From positions 186,001-250,000 of the forward strand of contig NZ_LBCQ02000001.1 of the NCBI RefSeq assembly GCF_001014615.2: a stretch of 64,000 bases of DNA. Direction: 5' to 3'. This DNA is from Aquamicrobium sp. LC103 (GTDB lineage: Bacteria > Pseudomonadota > Alphaproteobacteria > Rhizobiales > Rhizobiaceae). The notes beneath the pieces are model-generated. The model did no database searches. It was not told where the DNA came from and saw only the letters and a program-made list of their open reading frames with translations. The position numbers and the translations under genes are program-made. This document shows, piece after piece, positions 60,454-64,000 of this stretch; within the stretch, counting starts at the first letter, position 1; each line of letters starts with the position of its first letter.

Positions 60454-61770
60454 ATGGCAGCAAGCATAAGCAGACCCGACCCGCAGCAGATACACCATTT
60501 GCGCCTGAACACGCTGATCAGGCTGCGCTGGCTGGCGATCGTCGGCCAGAGCGCGGCGGTGCTGATCGTCGCCTATCTCCTGGAGTTTCCGCTGCCGGTC
60601 AGCCTGTGCTTCGCGCTGATCGCCTGCTCGGCCTGGCTGAACCTCTTCCTCGCCTTCCGCTATCCGGCGACCCATCGCCTGCAGCCGCTCGCCGCGCTCG
60701 GCATCCTGATGTTCGACGCGCTGCAGCTCGCGGGCCTGCTCTTCATGACCGGCGGCCTCACCAATCCCTTCTCGCTGCTGATGACCGTGCCGGTCGTCAT
60801 CTCGGCCACCTCGCTGCCTGCGCGGTGGACGGCGCTCCTCGGCCTGATGGTGGTGGCGATGGCGACCGGGCTGATGTTCTTCCATCTGCCGCTGCCATGG
60901 TTCCCCGGCACGACGCTTTCCATGCCCTTCATCTATGTCGTGGGCGTGTGGATGGCGGTCGTCTCCTCGATCGCCTTCACCGCCGTCTACGCCTATCGCG
61001 TGGCGGAGGAGGCCCGGCTGCTCGCCAACGCGCTGGCGGCGACCGAACTGGTGCTCCAGCGCGAGCAGCATCTTTCGGCGCTCGACGGGCTGGCGGCGGC
61101 GGCCGCACACGAACTCGGCACGCCGCTCGCCACCATCTCGCTTGTGGCGAAGGAGATGGAGCGGGCGCTCGGCAACGATCCGCGCTATCGCGAGGACGTC
61201 ACCCTTCTGCGCTCGCAGAGCGAGCGCTGCCGCGAAATCCTCAAGCGGCTGACCAGCCTGTCCTCGGAGGGAGAGGCGCACATCGCCCGGCTGCCGCTGA
61301 CCTCGCTCATCGAGGAGGTGATCGCGCCGCATCGCGATTTCGGCATCCGCATCAATCTCGCGCCGGGCCAGCGCGCCGGGCCGGAGCCGGTCGGGCGGCG
61401 CAATCCGGGCGTCATCTACGGGCTCGGCAATCTGGTCGAGAACGCGGTCGATTTCGCGAAGGAAACCGTCACGCTGAGTTGGCAATGGGACGAGCAGAAG
61501 GTCCAGATCAGCGTCCTCGACGACGGGCCGGGTTTTCCCGCGGAGGTTTTGGATCGCATCGGCGAACCCTATATGTCGAAGAGGCCGGCGACCGCGGGCG
61601 GCGGCGGCCTCGGGCTCGGGCTTTTCATCGCCAAGACGCTTCTGGAGCGCTCCGGCGCCACAGTCAGCTTCGGCAATGCCGGAGAACCGGGCAAGGGCGC
61701 GGTGGTGAGGATCGCATGGCCTCACGACGCTTTCCTGTCTTCGACGGGTGCCGCCGAACTGGCCTACTAA
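60454..61770 (+). CDS. actS: Redox-responsive sensor histidine kinase RegB/ActS
   Basis: The 438-residue membrane kinase has six or so hydrophobic segments, the quinone-binding motif GGLTNPF (residues 100-106), the phospho-accepting H219 (AAAAHELGTPLATI), and the conserved redox Cys C259 in QSERCREIL. The ATPase domain shows NLVENAVDFA and DDGPGFP, GGGGLGLGLFIAKTLL. It senses the redox state of the quinone pool and controls photosynthesis, nitrogen, carbon or acid-tolerance genes in relatives. The actR gene follows. Confidence 0.96.
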   Translation: MAASISRPDPQQIHHLRLNTLIRLRWLAIVGQSAAVLIVAYLLEFPLPVSLCFALIACSAWLNLFLAFRYPATHRLQPLAALGILMFDALQLAGLLFMTGGLTNPFSLLMTVPVVISATSLPARWTALLGLMVVAMATGLMFFHLPLPWFPGTTLSMPFIYVVGVWMAVVSSIAFTAVYAYRVAEEARLLANALAATELVLQREQHLSALDGLAAAAAHELGTPLATISLVAKEMERALGNDPRYREDVTLLRSQSERCREILKRLTSLSSEGEAHIARLPLTSLIEEVIAPHRDFGIRINLAPGQRAGPEPVGRRNPGVIYGLGNLVENAVDFAKETVTLSWQWDEQKVQISVLDDGPGFPAEVLDRIGEPYMSKRPATAGGGGLGLGLFIAKTLLERSGATVSFGNAGEPGKGAVVRIAWPHDAFLSSTGAAELAY

Positions 61771-61844
61771 CGAATCGGCCTGCCAAAGTTGGAAACGGGC
61801 GCATTTTGGCCTAAACAGGGAAAAACAGCAGAAAGAATGTGAAA

Positions 61845-62411
61845 ATGATCGAGGAAACCGCAATCGAAGCCGCCGATCTCCTGGGCGACGACCGTTCTTT
61901 GCTCATCGTCGAGGACGACAAGCCCTTCCTGACCCGGCTTGCACGCGCCATGGAAGGGCGCGGCTTCACGGTGGACACGGCCGAAAGCGTCGAGGAAGCG
62001 GTCGCCAAGGTCAAGGCCGGCGCTCCCGCCTTCGCGGTCGTCGACATGCGGCTCGGCGACGGCAACGGGCTGGACGTCGTGGCCGCGATCCGCGAAAGAC
62101 GCGACGACGCGCGCACCATCATCCTCACCGGCTACGGCAATATCGCGACGGCGGTGACGGCGGTGAAGCTCGGCGCGGTCGACTACCTCTCCAAGCCGGC
62201 GGACGCCGACGACGTGTTTGCCGCCCTGACCCGCATATCGGGCGAGAAGATCGCGCCACCGGAAAATCCGATGTCCGCGGACCGCGTGCGCTGGGAGCAT
62301 ATCCAGCGCGTCTACGAGATGTGCGACCGCAACGTCTCGGAAACCGCGCGGCGCCTCAACATGCATCGGCGCACCCTGCAGCGCATTCTCGCCAAGCGCG
62401 CTCCGCGCTAG
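61845..62411 (+). CDS. actR: Response regulator RegA/ActR
   Basis: The 188-residue protein has a receiver domain with phospho-acceptor D67 (FAVVDMRLGDGNGLD) and K in YLSKPADADD, plus the highly conserved C-terminal Fis-type helix-turn-helix (WEHIQRVYEMCDRNVSETARRLNMHRRTLQRILAKRAPR). This linker-and-HTH sequence is the hallmark of ActR/RegA. A GTG at 61839 is an alternative start. It is paired with ActS upstream. Confidence 0.96.
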   Translation: MIEETAIEAADLLGDDRSLLIVEDDKPFLTRLARAMEGRGFTVDTAESVEEAVAKVKAGAPAFAVVDMRLGDGNGLDVVAAIRERRDDARTIILTGYGNIATAVTAVKLGAVDYLSKPADADDVFAALTRISGEKIAPPENPMSADRVRWEHIQRVYEMCDRNVSETARRLNMHRRTLQRILAKRAPR

Positions 62412-62412
62412 G

Positions 62413-62913
62413 CTACTCGCTCTCCCCTTCCAGAGCGGGGATCGACACGCCGGCCATCTCCGCCGCCGTCAGCCGCGAGGCTCCGGCGCGCGCGATGCGC
62501 AGCATCAGCGCCTTGCGGGTCGCCGGCGCCAGGCGATGCTCCGGTGCCTCGCGCATGATCTCCGCGCCGTAGCCGTCCGACAGGATGAACCCGCACTCCT
62601 CGGGAAATATCTCCGCCGGAACCTCCGGATGGGTGGCGAAGAAGAAGCGGTCGGAATGGAGCCGGTATTCCGGCCATTTGCGGTCGACGCGGAAATCCTC
62701 GATCGACGACTTGATCTCGATGATCCAGATGTCGCCCTTGCGGGTGAGCGCGACGAGATCGGCGCGGCGGCCCGTCGACAGCGACAGTTCGGGCAGGATG
62801 GCGGCGCCCATCTCCGTGAGCAGCCTCTGGACGCCGCGGCGCACGATCAGCGCGCGCTCGGACTGGCGGCCGTCGACCAGCGGGTTGGAGGGAATCGGAG
62901 AGATGATCGGCAT
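62413..62913 (-). CDS. mmcB: MmcB family DNA repair protein
   Basis: The 166-residue protein shows RRGVQRLLTEMGAAILPELSLSTGRRADLVALTRKGDIWIIEIKSSIEDFRVDRKWPEYRLHSDRFFFATHPEVP, the nuclease-like fold (PD-(D/E)XK type, with E-x-K) of the alphaproteobacterial MmcB family, described in Caulobacter as acting in interstrand crosslink/mismatch-type repair. The start at 62913 was chosen because the upstream sequence belongs to another frame. It converges with actR (1 base gap). Confidence 0.9.
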   Translation of the reverse strand: MPIISPIPSNPLVDGRQSERALIVRRGVQRLLTEMGAAILPELSLSTGRRADLVALTRKGDIWIIEIKSSIEDFRVDRKWPEYRLHSDRFFFATHPEVPAEIFPEECGFILSDGYGAEIMREAPEHRLAPATRKALMLRIARAGASRLTAAEMAGVSIPALEGESE

Positions 62914-62954
62914 GCGCCCATCCTGCCATTCTTCGCGGCGCGCTTGAACCCCGT

Positions 62955-63356
62955 TCAGTTCGCTGCCGACAATGCTCCTGCCATGTCGTCGAGAATCGGG
63001 CAGTCGGGCCGGTCGTCGCCGTGGCAGGCATGGATCAGCCGGTTGAGCGTGCGGCGCATCGATTCGAGCTCGCGGATCTTCTCCTCGATCGCCTCGACAT
63101 GGGCGACCGCGATCTCGCGCACGTCCTGGCTGGCACGCTCGCGATCCTGGTAGAGCGCCATCAGCTGCCGGCATTCGTCGATCGAGAAGCCCAGCCCCCT
63201 CGCCCGTTTCAGGAAGGCCAGGCGATGCACGTCGTCACCCGAATAATGGCGATAGCCGTTGGCCGAGCGCCCGGGAGCGAGCAGGCCGATATCCTCGTAG
63301 TAGCGAATGGTCTTCGCCGGCAGGCCGGAACGGTCGGCGGCTTCTGAAATGTTCAT
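62955..63356 (-). CDS. cueR: Copper-responsive MerR-type regulator CueR
   Basis: The 133-residue protein has the MerR helix-turn-helix (MNISEAADRSGLPAKTIRYYEDIGLLAPGRSANGYRHYSGDDVHRL) and a dimerisation helix, ending with the metal loop CHGDDRPDCPIL, whose two cysteines and spacing match CueR. It activates copper-efflux genes on Cu(I) binding. No copper ATPase is present in the window, so its target lies elsewhere. It lies 41 bases upstream of mmcB in the same direction. Confidence 0.92.
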   Translation of the reverse strand: MNISEAADRSGLPAKTIRYYEDIGLLAPGRSANGYRHYSGDDVHRLAFLKRARGLGFSIDECRQLMALYQDRERASQDVREIAVAHVEAIEEKIRELESMRRTLNRLIHACHGDDRPDCPILDDMAGALSAAN

Positions 63357-63571
63357 GATGTGACCTGTCCTGCAACGAAATAGGAAGACATTGTTCCTGT
63401 CCTTCTTCTTCACGGCTTCGTGAGAATGTTGCTCAAATACCATAGAGGCACAGCAACCTGCAGTTTTAGCGGCGCGCCATCTTGGCAAATGTCGCATCCC
63501 GCGCCTAAAGGATGATGGCAGAAATGCGGCCCGAATCGGGCCTCTTCTATATGGGATCGTCGGATCGAATT

Positions 63572-64000
63572 ATGAAGTTGAAGTCTCTCTTGATTGTCGC
63601 AGCCCTGGCAACGGCGCTGGCGGGATGCACCACCGGCGGGCTGAACGTTTTCACGGCTGAATACGGCGCCAGGAAGGACGCGGGCTATCAGCTTCCGGCA
63701 ATCCCGATCTACAAGGTTCCCCGGCAATATCATCGCCAGGTGGTGAAGTACCGGTCCGACGAGGCGCCGGGCACAATCATCGTCGATACCCGGGAGAAGT
63801 TCCTCTACTACATCATGCCGGAAGGCAAGGCGATGCGCTACGGCATCGGCGTCGGCCGCGAGGGCTTCGAGTGGTCGGGCGCGGCGCGCGTCGCCATGAA
63901 GCGCGAATGGCCGACCTGGACGCCGCCGGCGGAAATGATCAAGCGGCAGCCGGAACTCGCCAAATGGCGCGGCGGACAGCCGGGCGGCCTTTCCAATCCG
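63572..64000 (+). CDS. L,D-transpeptidase (YkuD) lipoprotein, C-terminally truncated by window end
   Basis: 143 codons are visible. The signal ends in a lipobox LAGC (about residue 18), so the protein is a lipoprotein. The following part (IYKVPRQYHRQVVKYRSDEAPGTIIVDTREKFLYYIMPEGKAMRYGIGVGREGFEWSG) is the start of a YkuD domain; the catalytic HGT/SxGC motif lies beyond the window. Such enzymes cross-link peptidoglycan or attach lipoproteins to it. An in-frame ATG at 63551 exists, but 63572 fits the signal better. Confidence 0.93.
   Translation, partial: MKLKSLLIVAALATALAGCTTGGLNVFTAEYGARKDAGYQLPAIPIYKVPRQYHRQVVKYRSDEAPGTIIVDTREKFLYYIMPEGKAMRYGIGVGREGFEWSGAARVAMKREWPTWTPPAEMIKRQPELAKWRGGQPGGLSNP

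Overview
The window is GC-rich alphaproteobacterial chromosome, most likely from the Hyphomicrobiales (Rhizobiales, Mesorhizobium/Phyllobacteriaceae-like). The clues are an ActS/ActR (RegB/RegA) redox pair, an MmcB-type nuclease, the ubiE-ubiB-coaBC block, a bacterioferritin operon behind an Irr-type iron box, and paralogous ABC uptake systems typical of soil and plant-associated bacteria. Genus is an inference. No phage, plasmid or intact transposon genes were seen.

Layout. 1-8440: a catabolic and uptake region. A minus-strand series (fumarylacetoacetate-hydrolase-family enzyme, cyclase-family hydrolase, ribose-type ABC transporter) is divergent from a plus-strand NitT/TauT-type ABC operon with an embedded GntR regulator. 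8500-14016: a complete compact type II-C CRISPR-Cas locus (cas9-cas1-cas2 on minus, a 6-repeat/5-spacer array, and a plus-strand tracrRNA gene upstream of cas9 identified from its anti-repeat and terminator). 14092-21423: add, upp, a hypothetical gene, ubiE, ubiB, a FitAB-like toxin-antitoxin pair, coaBC and a GNAT acetyltransferase. 21424-24482: a tightly overlapping ArsR/SRPBCC/VOC operon. 24527-34861: nucleoside salvage (deoA, pnp, cdd), a BMP-type nucleoside ABC transporter, an iron alcohol dehydrogenase/thioesterase/slyX group, and msrA. 35449: tRNA-Ser(GGA). 35856-47359: a regulator-rich accessory stretch with three short-chain dehydrogenases each divergent from a regulator of a different family, an unusual arginase-like protein, an ArsR/SRPBCC pair, a decayed VOC gene, and an MFS exporter with a divergent XRE-type regulator. 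47391-51960: oleate hydratase, then a Tat-exported flavin amine oxidase/dehydrogenase, cytochrome c and exported RidA operon. 52084-53916: an iron-box-preceded operon ending in bfd-bfr. 54040-64000: ynjBCD-like ABC transporter, hrpB, actSR, mmcB, cueR and a truncated L,D-transpeptidase lipoprotein.

How parts work together. The CRISPR locus looks functional: all Cas9 and Cas1 catalytic residues are present, and the anti-repeat fixes crRNA transcription on the plus strand, towards the cas genes. The nucleoside genes form an uptake-and-phosphorolysis route. The periplasmic amine-oxidation operon plausibly passes electrons from a flavoenzyme to cytochrome c while RidA clears the imine product. 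The bacterioferritin operon carries three small or cysteine-rich genes of unknown role ahead of bfd-bfr.

The strongest candidates for new biology are the amine dehydrogenase/cytochrome c/RidA operon, the unknown genes of the iron operon, the array/anti-repeat co-variation, and a 132-bp structured repeat found twice inside operons.
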